From Balanoglossus misakiensis (taxonomy: Eukaryota; Hemichordata), in NCBI GenBank assembly GCA_040954595.2, contig CM082578.2, positions 2,542,001 to 2,606,000 of the forward strand: DNA of 64,000 nucleotides, written 5' to 3'. The position numbers and the translations under genes are program-made. Shown one piece after another: positions 21,692 to 33,215 of this stretch; positions within the stretch are counted from its first letter, which is position 1, and every line of letters begins with the position of its first letter. A model generated the notes under the pieces. It was not told the DNA's origin, did no database searches, and saw nothing but the letters and a program-made list of their open reading frames with translations.

Positions 21692-24600
21692 TTATGTCAA
21701 GATAGATAAGCACTGCTTCACCATGGCAACCCTGAGGTCCTTTAAAGTAACAATGCTCATGCAATTCCAAATCATTCAGATATGGCATCATGGCACCATA
21801 CATTGGGACCAACCACTGACAGCAAATGCCATTGCAATCTGTAAGGAATAATAATAAAATTGATTGGTTGGTTGGATGGATGGATGGATGGATGGACTTG
21901 ACTGAACGACCGACTGACTGGCCTTGGTGGGACTGACTGAAGGAATGGATGATGGATGGATGGATGGATCGATCGATTGATCGATCGATGGAACGATGGA
22001 TAGATAGATGGATGTCTGACTGAATGAATGACCGACAGACTGGACTTGATTGGACTGGAATTGATTGGACTGACTGACTGAATGATGGAATGAATGAATG
22101 AATGAATGAATGAATGAATGAATGAATGAATGAATGAATGAATGAATGAATGAATGAATGAATGAATGAATGAATGAATGAATGAATGAATGAATGAACT
22201 CTTTAACTGGTAGCACCAGTAGGACACAAAATAATTTACCTTCTTATGTATATATCATGACTAGGAATACGAACAGACAGTGGCACATGTACATGTATGC
22301 AAAACCCTAAGCATAACCAACAAGCAGCGAAATACTAATATAGCTACAGGGTAGTACATGTAGTTCAAAGCAGACATTATGCTTTGTAGCACCATAGGAA
22401 ATTTGAGCGAAGTCGATCCATTGAATCTGATAAAAGGAATTGTAATTTGTACAAAAGCATCTCAAACTCATGAAGGAAATTTTCAATAGAGGCAACTGTT
22501 ACAAGATAATTTATTTTCACGTTCTCATATTTCACTGCATCGTTATCACCCAAAAACATTTTTTGGCTCTTGCATAGTTCGTGAAAATTTATCGTTCGCA
22601 AAAATTTCTCGTTTTACAGTTTTTCTCGATTTATTTACACAGATGCTTTTGTTTATACTGTGGTCCATTGAAATTCTGTGTTTCACCTGTTGTAATGACA
22701 GGAACACACTACCTAAAATACAATTTGCTTTTAAACTTTGTGCAATGCCCAGATAGTACCATGCCATTTCTTGTTACCTTGAATTGACTCTGGGGGAAAT
22801 CCGTGGTCACATACTGCTTTGCAACAGTGACAACTTTCCGGAAGTTTGCCATATCAATAACCGAGAACGCCGTCTGGTGACCATACACATCACAACCACC
22901 CAGATGATAGATGTAGTTCTCACCATCCACCAGTTTGCATTCATTATGGACCAACCTTGAGTTCAGGCCATCATTGCTTTCGCTCCATAAATTCATCCTA
23001 CAAGTACAAAATAATACAAAGTTTCCCTCATAACGGATGCATCAATTTACTGTAAATCACTTTATTTTCGCGAGCAATTAATTTTCGCAAAATACAAATG
23101 TACGCTAGAGCCAAAATAGCGTGAAAATAAAAAGGCGCGTTAATTTTTTTCGAAGATAATAATGCAGTGAATGAAATAAGAGAACGCAAAAATTAATACT
23201 CGCGAAACAGTGGCCTCTCTCGATATCGCGAAAATTTTAACTCGTGTTTTACAGTATAACTCATGTACACTAAATACATGCTAAATTAACAAGGGAAACC
23301 AAACAAAGACATGGTCCAGTCATTCTGGTAGAAAATTGCCACAGCATGACAAACACTCTGATCTATAAAGCTATACTGTACAAAACATTATTTGCCTACT
23401 ACTGAATCTATGAAACTCTACTGTACAATGTCAGTACACACAAACCACAGCAAAGACACACTTTGTAAATCACACTAAATACATCATATGATTGAATGAA
23501 AAATCCCATGTGTAAAGGAGAAAATCCATTTCATTAAAGGAGGTAACTGCCTCAAAAATCAAGTACACACACTGGCAAGACACACAAAGTCATTGATAAC
23601 ATCAAATGCACTACTCGCAACCTTATCTACATTATCACCTGCCAGAAATGCCTAAAACAATACATAGGCGAAACAAAAAGAGAATTCAAACGATGCCTAT
23701 ATGAACACATCTACACCATCAAAAATAACAAACCCACACCTATCTCAGAACACTTTAATTTAACCAACCCGGTTACAACCTCAGTCAATTTCACGCATTC
23801 CCCACGCTGATTCAACTCTCCCGCCTAGGGTATACGTTTGTGGTAGCTCCATGGTAACAGCCGCAAGGGGCCAGATCATGTGATAATTGGCATACCTATC
23901 GTTCGCTATAAGGCGCCATCTGATTGGTTTACTGGCCCAGTAAAGCTTGAGATTTCAACGGGAGCTTCAGTGGGAGTTGGTCAGATGTAGTGTGAGGCGA
24001 CAGCTTAAAAAAACGTACCATATAAGTAAAAGACGTCGCCATTCCCTACACCTGATTTTAATCAGATTGGCTCTGAAACTGTTGCATCATTTTACCAACA
24101 TTTTGATGGGGTGGTAAATTAATTCAATAAATAATTAATTAAATAAATAAGACAGCTCATTTTGTTGACAAATAAATGATGCAAAGTCATGGACTGTGGT
24201 TAAATCAAAGAATCATATTCCTCGACATCAAATGACGTCAGACGCGCTCAGGCGCAGATACGTTGGCATTCAAATTTCCAGATGACAGGCAACTTTAGCA
24301 AAGTGGTGCAGATAAAGACTGTGTACGCTAGACGAAACGCATGAGGCTGATAAGGAATCATACCTGATACATGTTACGTCTTTGGCGGTTCTAAAGCAAA
24401 AACATAATCGGAAAAACTTTTACTGGATGCTGAAATATTGCTTGCCCATCACCTTGAAATGACAACGCCGTTGTTCACATGGCCAGATCACGTGATTGAT
24501 AGTAAAGAATTGCATTGAAATCTAAAAATAAGCCATAGATGTCAACTCACAGCCTCATACTTGCGGATAAGTTCTTGCAGTACTGTGTTATGTTGAATGC

Positions 24601-26828
24601 AGTTATCCAGTTTGGCAGCTCTACTATGCAGCAGTTTGTACAACTCTATGGCAAACTCAGAACCATATGTCTCTCTGAAATCAAGCACAACATACATTTA
24701 TTGCCAGAAGTCACTTCCATATTATTCATTCAGTATTATTATAAGGCCAATGTGTAGTTATATATAAAGGGACCTCAATTTGGCGCTGATACATACAAGC
24801 ATTGTTGATCAGTGTTCTAATTTTCTAACATCTGGAAATTGTTGCCTGGTTGTAAACACCATATGCATATATGCACTCCAGAAAACATACCTTAAGACGG
24901 TGATATCATCAGTGGCTGAGACCAATGACAGTGGAGAAATTTCCTGATTTGTACAATGAAATGAATGGATAAGGTGTGTTGGGGAAACTCACTTGGGGAA
25001 ATAAACATAAATTATACTGTTACCCTTATCAGTGGCCAGTTAATACAAACAATGACATTAACCCTAACGCTGCCAAGTCAGTTGAAACTGGTTTGATTTC
25101 CAGGGTGCCTAGAATCCTAGCCCGGAGACACAGGCGTAGTAGGGGAAAGGGAACGCCCGGGGACAGTCTCTATTTACGCACCAAATTCTGTGCGCAGAAC
25201 GACACGGGTGGTAAATCTTGTGTGTAAGCTAATTGGTTACTCAATGTAAACCAAATGACATCATCGCATTCTAAATAAGGAAATAGAGGTGGAGTCTTGT
25301 GTGAAATTCCCGCGACGGGATGTGGGAATGGTTTACCAAGCTTTGTTAATTATATCATCCAACCACTGGCGCCCGTCAACATTTGATAGATCACTCGTTA
25401 TCAATTCGTTACTAAGCGACCCTGATCGTTGCCAGGGCTACTATCTTTCAGCTCAGCAGGAAGTTACTGGACTGTCCCCGGGCGTTGTATTCTAGATCGA
25501 CGCCTGTGTCTCCGGGCTACTAGAATCCTGGCTCCCAGGCCTGTTAGACTGCCAAGTGCGTGTTAATCAGTAGGGCCTATACAAGACCCTCAGACCAATA
25601 CAGTGCAAACCAGTGCAATTTGATACATTTTACAGGGGGCTCAGACTGCCACATGTGTCTAAGTACGTATGAGAGCCATGTCAAGACAGTCAAAATACGT
25701 TTTAGAAGAAAAAGTGGCAAAAAACGTATTTAAGGGACTTGACACTCTAAACAGGTATGACAACCAGTTGTGATGGACTGGATTGCACACATGACCAGAA
25801 CCCTCTTCAAGATACAGAAAAAAGAATCGATGGCACTACTATTTCCACAAGATACGATAACAGTTGGTTTCTATGACAACTACAAATCATTTTCATTGAC
25901 CAATACTTACTTATCCATGAGAAAGAGCAGTAGAATAAGGTATGCAATCTTGAAAATATCACTCTCAGGATGCTTGGCAATGCGTCTTTGAAATGACTCC
26001 CTGTTCATACAGAAAACAAAAATGAATTTTACCATACTTTTCCTGCAGTTTGAATTTACTACGTGTACCTCTGAACAATATGAATATTTATTGCAACCAG
26101 TAAACTCACAACATACACAGACTGTGATGCGCAATAAAACTTAAAAGTTTAACTATCAAATGTGTTGGGTTTGCACCTAAAATGTTCAAATTGATACATG
26201 TACTCGGAACTTTTTTATCTGAAAAGAACCGATCCATAATTGGTCACAATTTGGTGTAGATAAAAGTCAACAATTTCCTGGAGATAGATTGTTTGCAGGT
26301 ATGAAGACAGCAAGTTACTCTATAATCCCTCAAAGTCACAATAAATGTGTGAGTTGTTGACATTTCATGAGGCACATCTTTTAATAGATGATTTTCTGCT
26401 CATCGTAAGATCTTGCAAAGCTTGGTTAGTTTCCATAGCAACAGGTTGGTAGCCAAGTATCAAATTCAATCAAGCTTTGAATGAACTAGAATAGGTGCAG
26501 AATTTCACGACAATTATAATGTGCCATTGAACACAATGGGTCATGCGTTGTTTATCCTGTATCACATGAGAGTGCAGGCCTCCCATGTACATTGCCTAGC
26601 CATGCGAGATCTTGCAGGGTCTTGTGGTCTGTGAAAGAAACCCTTACCTGATTGGGGCTGTAGCTTTCCAGCCTTCAGGTACATAGGCACTTTCTTTCAC
26701 CCGGAATCCATCTGTTAATACTTTCTTTTTCTGTGCATGACCTTTGGCACCAGACACCCTGACTCCATCTTTTGGATTCTTTCCACCTTTGCCATCAATG
26801 GCAGCAGATGCTGTCCTCCTGCCAACAT
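21692..26828 (-). CDS. Unrecognised multi-exon gene, partial (five exons seen)
   Basis: Minus-strand exons with GT-AG borders: 26828-26648, 26000-25911, 24674-24551, 22997-22778 and 21838-21692. The first three join in phase and give a Lys/Gly-rich region followed by SESDIFKIAYLILL-like hydrophobic helix (read HPESDIFKIAYLILLLFLMD) and a helical FAIELYKLLHSRAAKL segment. The fourth contains ENYIYHLGGCDVYGHQTAF, which faintly recalls a kelch repeat. The fifth is Cys-rich (CNGICCQW). Phases between exons 3-4 and 4-5 do not match, so further exons are missing or have been lost among the repeats. No family recognised. The gene continues beyond these exons in both directions. Confidence 0.5.
21868..22198. 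repeat. Tetranucleotide microsatellite (TGGA and TGAA tracts)
   Basis: Degenerate TGGA/TGAC units from 21868 pass into a pure tract of about 28 GAAT units from 22088 to 22198. Long apparent Ser-Phe-Ile-His frames across it are artefacts of the repeat. Confidence 0.95.
23048..23256. mobile_element. TA-flanked MITE with TACTGTAAA ends
   Basis: About 210 bp beginning TACTGTAAATCA and ending TGTTTTACAGTA. The interior is rich in TTCGCGAAAA-type words. A second, left-truncated copy lies at 50071-50242. Probably a mariner-type non-autonomous element. Confidence 0.75.
23556..23790 (+). mobile_element. Penelope-like retroelement fragment (GIY-YIG endonuclease)
   Basis: One plus-strand frame reads NIKCTTRNLIYIITCQKC, then LKQYIGETKREFKRCLYEH and ISEHFNL. 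This is the GIY-YIG nuclease signature (LIYIITC ... QYIGET ... RCLYEH) with the Cys pair typical of Penelope-like elements. Only the endonuclease end is present; the reverse transcriptase is absent. Confidence 0.8.
25118..25519. mobile_element. 402-bp non-autonomous derivative of the giant transposon
   Basis: Ends TAGCCCGGAGACACAGGCG and its complement are within a few bases of those of the 12.8-kb element. Its left ~185 bp match 8574-8766 and its right ~220 bp match 18447-18566 plus 21272-21387. It is therefore an internal-deletion product. An exact 9-bp duplication, CTAGAATCC, flanks it (25109-25117 and 25520-25528). It has no coding capacity and would depend on the transposase and perhaps helicase in trans. 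Confidence 0.93.
25529..25770. repeat. Dispersed repeat also present inverted at 42340-42600
   Basis: The sequence on both sides of the 402-bp element (25060-25117 and 25529-25770) aligns, reversed, with 42340-42610, where the element is absent. The two copies share long near-identical runs. Confidence 0.8.
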
Positions 26829-26868
26829 CTATCAGAGGAGAAAAATTTTCATGGGGTAATTTTGATTT

Positions 26869-27294
26869 TTAAGGATGTACGTTCAGTAAAATTGAAAGTA
26901 TTGTCACTTATTTTAATTGTGGATTTTTGGATGCTCCTTTGTATTATAATCATGAAAATCTGTGATAAAATATAGGGGTCACCGTGCTTGTTTATGAAAT
27001 ACAGAGCCATGAATTTCGTCAATAATAGAAGAAAACTGCTGACTCAGTATTTTTCACCAATGGTTTGTCTATGGGCAAAATTATTAACCCAATTCATCTC
27101 AAAATAGAGCGCGGTGACCCCTATATTTTATTATTTGACCAATGAATTTATATTTGCTGGACTAAGCTATGTGTAAAATTTCGTGAAAATGACAATAGTA
27201 GAAGTTTGTTTTCTAGCTATTATCAATGTAATCCTATGGGAAAAAGACGGGTGCCTGCAGTTTTCCGGTTTGTGTTCTGCGCGTACATCTTTAA
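26869..27294. mobile_element. TTAA-flanked MITE with an internal 18-bp inverted repeat
   Basis: TTAAGGATGTACG at the left and CGTACATCTTTAA at the right bound 426 bp. Inside, AAAATATAGGGGTCACCG (about 26966-26983) is mirrored at about 27113-27130. No coding sequence. Confidence 0.65.
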
Positions 27295-29699
27295 AGAGTT
27301 TATTACACCTATCAAAATGTATTTTTCATTGTTTGACCGTAAACTAAAATTGCATTCATGATTTGAATTCTGGTGTCATTTTTTTTATTCTCGTCGATGA
27401 ATAAATGTTATCCTAATAAATGTTCACCCCTTCAAAAAAATCTCTGTCTGAACGGCCCCGTTACGTGTGACGTCATTGGGGGCTCTCCTTCGCTTTTAGT
27501 CTACAATTCATCGCATCGAGAGGCGTACATGTCGTCTACTTGACTTTTATGGCGTCAACGGTAAACACGGTCAGTGACGAGGCAATTTGTTGGGAGAGTA
27601 TATGATTCAGACAGTAGCGATGGAGAGTTTTGGGCTCTTCGTCGGTGCTTTCAAGGAAATTCCTGGCCAGGGCCGAACCAGCAAGGCGTGAGGTATCTCC
27701 TCAACCTGTTCGGGCTGGTGGGCAACCGTCGATGCGGAGCGAAGAAATGCCTGCAAGCGCGGGTCCAGATTCGCCTGAATCTTCTCGAGTGGGAAATATA
27801 GTTGGTGAATAAGCATCATTTTCTGTTTGTTTGTTTTTATTTTACAATAAATATGTCCACTAACATGTTCAGGGAGTGGTTCTGTGAAACTCAAATATTC
27901 TCGTAGCAGATCTGCCTCCCGATACGGACGTCTGCGCTCGTCTGGTCACCGATATATACACAAAGAACCCGCGGCACACGGTCCGTACTAAAACATCATT
28001 GCTGACATCTCTGTTGTGAAAAAAACGTAATGGGACGACAAATTTCATACATAAATATCACAGATAAACTCCCTGTTCACAAGCGACCGGTTACCCAAAA
28101 CTGGCATAACACCGGTACAGTTCCATTCATCATTACCTTTACGGTGATGAAGTGACCTTTTGGCCATTTTGTATGAAGCGCTCCCATTTTTCTCTCAGTC
28201 CTTTGCTTTTCGGAAATCTATGTACACTACGGATGGTGTTTTTACAGCCCCCGACGACGCATCGTTTGATAATAATGATGGAAACGCGGGACTCTCGCTT
28301 TGGGCTAAGCTGTGCAACGATATCACTGTTTACGTACTGGCAACGACTTCCCCCAAAGACGTCATGTCACGTGGTCTATACGCGGCAAATACGAATTGAG
28401 ATTTTTTCTGAGGGACATGAATTTCGACGATTTTATTAATGAATCATTAATTATAGAAGGTAACAAGTCACTCCGACCCCTGGCCTTTCCGACCCCAGTG
28501 ATTCACACCTCTTTGTGGTCATCTAGACCCCTGTGGCCAAGTCACTTAGACCCCTATGTCTATCTCTACTTATTCTCTCGATTTCTTTGAATAAAGCTAC
28601 TCTATATCTATTGATTGTCATTTTTTTACTTACACACAAACATTGCTGCCTCCAGCGAACACAGAACGAAGGGAACCTCTTTCATACAACGTACGGATTA
28701 CATGCTATGCCACGCACGCCGCGCCGCCATGTTCGGGCGTGGATAGCTATTGTTCTCACCGTTGGCATGGACCTTACCATTTGTAGCAGGGGTTGTCTAA
28801 GTCTCGGGGGTGGGGGGTGTTTACAGTAAAGAAACGTCCCAGTTTAATTTTACTCACAATTTGTTTTTATTTCCAAATCACGACAGTTTTGATACGAGTA
28901 ACAACGTCGCGCCATCGCCGGTATACCTTGATAACGATCACCGTTGTTCGGGGTAAACCCAAGCTGATCAAAATCTGATTAAAATCAGATGTAGGGAACG
29001 GCGACGTTTTTTTTTTACGGAGTTTTTGGTGACAGGCGCCTGTCACAGATTTTTGAAAACCAAAGCACAGTTCACACAGTCCATTAAATGATTCGTCTTT
29101 TCTCCCCCCGAAAAATGAGATGAAACGAAGTGCAAAATTCTGAAATATTTCTGAGCAACCTCGCTGGCTACATACAATTGTTTTACCGTTTATGTCTGAT
29201 GTACTACGGCCGCTGCACACTGAGTTGACACAATCACCGTGACCTCAACAGTGCGGACACGGACACACTGTAAAATATTTCAAATTTGAATTGAAAGATT
29301 TTTTTCAAGATGAACGAATTCATTGCTTATTGTGCAATGGTACGGGGAAATACGTTACAACTTAAACCGTGGCCGTAAACACGTAAATTCCTTCAAAGCT
29401 TTGGTTTTTTTTTTAAGTTACTAAAAAGGCGGTCCGATGTCATTGTTCATATTTGGTGAGGTGTTTAACGGTTTCTTTTCGGTGTACATGAAACGTTGCG
29501 CTCCTTTGCAGTTGACGGGGAGGCGCACAGTCATATCAAAAGACAATCAATGGGCGGTGAACTCAATTATTGTTCCATGAAGTGTCACTTAAGGTGTGAA
29601 AAAGTGCGGTATCACGTCAACGTCGATCTCAATGTTTTCTCACTTTAAGGTGTAAAAAGTGCGGTATCACCTCAACTTGAAAGTGATCTTGGTTATAAA
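27295..29699. other. No confident gene; GC-richer patches
   Basis: Short open frames at 27550-27810 and 28150-28830 lack recognisable domains and consistent splice sites. A palindromic repeat end, AAAATCTGATTAAAATCAGA, lies at about 28968-28988. I cannot support a gene here. Confidence 0.4.
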
Positions 29700-31997
29700 A
29701 TGCCATGTAACAGGCATTTCGATCATTCCAACCTTGGTAGTTCATCTACTAACGTTATAGCAAAGTCACATAGCGAAGTCTTGCGTACTACATCGAGCTT
29801 ATTGCAGTCATGTCGTCTGTTGTCTATCCATGCGTCGTCTGTTCCCGTGAGGTCCGTCAACGGCAAGAGGCTCTTGCTTGCGACCACTGCAGCAAGTGGC
29901 AACATCGAACCTGCAACTCGGGGGTTTCAAGACCCACCTACCGCCAACTTCTCCGGGAAGAAATCGAGCTTACATGGTACTGCGCTGAGTGTTCACGCTC
30001 ATCATCATCATCATCATCACCACCACCACCTGTTGCTGAGATGGAGATGGACATCGATGTACCTGCCGACCCCACTGCCGACCACTCTTTCACCATTGAC
30101 CAGCCGTACACGCAGCCAGCGGACACCATCGAAGACAGCATTGCAGACAACGTCCTACCCGACCCCATCCCCAATATCGGCGCAGAGGTCACGACATCGT
30201 ACGAGTTAATCGAGGGAGCATCGGTACGTGGTAACGCGATGCTGGTGGATTCCAACGGTTACTCGTACCAGAAAAAAGTCCAGCAAGTCCGTCAACCCCA
30301 TCTGGCGATGCAGCGCGCGCACGAACAAGGCCATCAAGTGTCACGCATCTGTCATCCAGAAATAGTCCATGGGCCAGGACCCGATTTTTCATAAATTGGT
30401 ATCAGAAAGATGGACAAAGCCTCACATAGATTTTTGGAAAGGCCTATATCTCTAGATTATAAATTGGGGTGATAGCCCTGCCTATCGAGTAGCTTTCTGC
30501 ATTTTTTCCCTCAAAAACTAATGTAAGAACCTAAAAATTTCCGACCCAAATTTTGGGGGTAGGGGAACTTTAAATTGCTGTAACTCCAGCAAAACTAAAG
30601 CCAGAACAGTCATTTACCACTCAAATTGTGTGTTTTTTAGAACTCTACCAAAATAATATATTTTGGTGGTAATTCGTTTTGAATTGAGGTCAATAGAGGT
30701 CAAAAGGTCATGAAATTCGGGTCATTCTGAACATTTGTAGTATGACTATTTCTTGAACGATTTTTTTGAACTTAAGTCTTTAAATGTCATTTACAAGATA
30801 AAATACTCTCCCAGAATCTATTTCAAACCAATAGAAAACCTTATTATTCATTTATGACCAGAAAAACACAAATAAAGAGAAACGACAGAAAGACATCCAA
30901 TTTTCCACTCAGATTTAAGGGTAGGGGAAACTTAAGTTCTTGTAACTCCGGCAAAAATAAACCCAGAACAGTCATCTACCACTCAAATTGTGTGTTTTTT
31001 AGAACTCTACCAATATAATATATGTTGGTGGTAATTCGTTTTGAATTAAGGCCAATAGAGGTCAAAAGGTCATGAAATTTGGGTCATTCTGAACATTTGT
31101 AGTATGACTATTTCTTGAACGATTTTTTTTGAACTTAAGTCTTTAAATGTCATTTAGAAGATAAAATACTCTCCCAGAATCTATTTCAAACCAATAAAAA
31201 ACCCTATTATTCAATTACGATCAGAAAAACACAAATACAGAGATACGGAAGAATGGCACAAGACTTCAGACCCTGTTATTGGGGTAGTAGTTGTAACTCC
31301 GGCAAAAATAAAGCCAGAAAAGTCATCTACCTCTCAAATTGTGTGTTTTTTAGCACTCTAGCGATTGTATATGTATTTGTTGCAATTTTGTTTTGAATTT
31401 AGGTCAAAGAGGTCAAAAGATCACAAGATTTGGGTAATTTCGAAAAATTATGGTACGAACATTTCCCGCATTAATTTTTTAAACCCAAGTCTTCAAATGT
31501 CATTTATGAGATAAAATACTCTACACGATTTTTTTTCAGACCAATTGAAGACCTTATTATTCAATTACAATCAGAAAAAAAAATTAGTAGAGAAACGGGA
31601 TAATAACAAACAATTTCCCACGGATTTGGGGGTAGGTTTGGCCATCTAACAGGTAAGTATACACCCAATTGATCATGCACATATGGTGTTTAGGAGAATG
31701 GATGTGCAAATTTGTGAACCTTTGCATGCTGCTCATGTGCACTGTACTTGTATGATGATTCCTAACAATACTACGAGAAGGGGCCATTATAGCATTGTAG
31801 CTCTGATTGTGTATTATTGTTGGATACCATCCTTCAGTGTACAGGCACAGCAGATGACAAGCCAAGCATAGGTTCAAAAATCTGCTTGTTTTTTTTCCTC
31901 AACACAATATGAGCATGATCTATTTATATTCAGGTCCAGTATAATAAATAAAAAAAATGGCCTCGTCACTCTACAAGATCACGCCTCCTGGATAACT

Positions 31998-32456
31998 TTG
32001 CTGAATACAGCTAACATACAAAAATACAAACCAATTCAGGACCTCGCCATTGGTTTGGGCGAAGGTGAAATTCCTCAGGTGCAGTACCATCGGAAATGCC
32101 GAAGTCTCTTTACGATGAAAAAGGCTCTTGAATCTATCCTTTCTAAAGAGCAGTCATCATCAACTGAGGGAACCAATACACTGGAACGTAAAAAAGAGGT
32201 CGAGCATACAAGGGTCTCGGTGTGATCACATTTGCCTATTTTGCTCCACCACCAAGTACATGAAGGGAAGTAGGACAAGAGCTCATTTAGTTCGTTGTCA
32301 GCAATTGCGTGCGGACAACACATTAAGGGAGGCAGCAACAAGAAAAAACGACAGTAAAATTCGTGCACTTCTCAGTCGTGAGTTGGTTGCTGCTGAGGGT
32401 CACTATCATAGAAAGTGTTATAGGGACTATACAAGGCCTGATATTCAAGCAGCGTA
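31998..32456 (+). pseudogene. Left-arm copy of a transposon gene N-terminus
   Basis: Reads LLNTANIQKYKPIQDLAIG ... PQVQYHRKCRSLFTMKKAL, then in another frame CDHICLFCSTTKYMKG, RAHLVRCQQLR and EGHYHRKCYRDYTR, ending at 32456. The Cys/His pairs suggest zinc-binding modules seen in transposon-encoded proteins of invertebrates; I cannot name the family. Compared with the right arm it lacks about 80 bp just after the start codon (join at GGCCTCGTC near 31961), so its start is lost. Confidence 0.6.
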
Positions 32457-32619
32457 AGCAGGATTAGAGCAGATGTGGTGATGATACTTTCATGTGATTG
32501 TTTTTCTGCTGCAAGAAGTTCTTTTCAGCATTGTACTTCAGGTCAACAGTACCTATATCTAGTGAGACGGATATACAAGCACCCTACCATTTACATCATT
32601 GTCCCTTTGAATTCCGTAT

Positions 32620-33215
32620 TTAGCGTATGCTGCAAGTTTTGTTGGTGGAATTGTTAACCTGTTTAACACCAATTTTGGTAACTAACTTGTTTGATAGATC
32701 AGTCAGGGGAACTACCTCAGGGTTTGTGAACAAATCATTTCTGATAAAAGAAAATAACTCTTCTTGAGCAATTTGCAGGACATCCTCATAACTAGTATCT
32801 TGATCATGTTGACTTTCATCAACCTCCATATGACTTGAACCTGCTTGAGCAAAATAGGCAAATGTGATCACACCGAGACCCTTGTATGCTCGACCTCTTT
32901 TTTACGTTCCAGTGTATTGGTTCCCTCAGTTGATGACGACTGCTCTTTAGAAAGGATAGATTCAAGAGCCTTTTTCATCGTAAAGAGACTTCGGCATTTC
33001 CGATGGTACTGCACCTGAGGAATTTCACCTTCGCCCAAACCAATGGCGAGGTCCTGAATTGGTTTGTATTTTTGTATGTTAGCTGTATTCAGCAAAGTTA
33101 TCCAGGAGGCGTGATCTTGTAGAGTGACGAGGCTTGCTTTATGGTCGGATTCATGACAGTCGAGAAAACAATCCCGTCGAGCCCTCTTGTGTGGAATAGA
33201 AGATGGGTTTGCCAT
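32620..33215 (-). pseudogene. Right-arm copy of the same transposon gene, with a different deletion
   Basis: Starts MANPSSIPHKRARRDCFLDC at 33215 and runs to QVQYHRKCRSLFTMKKAL and beyond. At about 32850 it jumps from the CDHICLF codons to GSSHMEVDESQHDQD, skipping the about 220 bp that the left arm keeps (the HYHRKCYRDYTR part). It then continues through YEDVLQIAQEELFSFIRNDL and VPLTDLSNKL until it stops. No catalytic domain remains. Confidence 0.6.

Noticed and set aside
21772-22227. Long Ser-Phe-Ile-His open frames
   Set aside because: They are translations of the GAAT/TGGA microsatellite in every frame.
27550-27812. Possible first exon (SDSSDGEFWALRR)
   Set aside because: Two frames look equally plausible, with no consistent splice or domain evidence.
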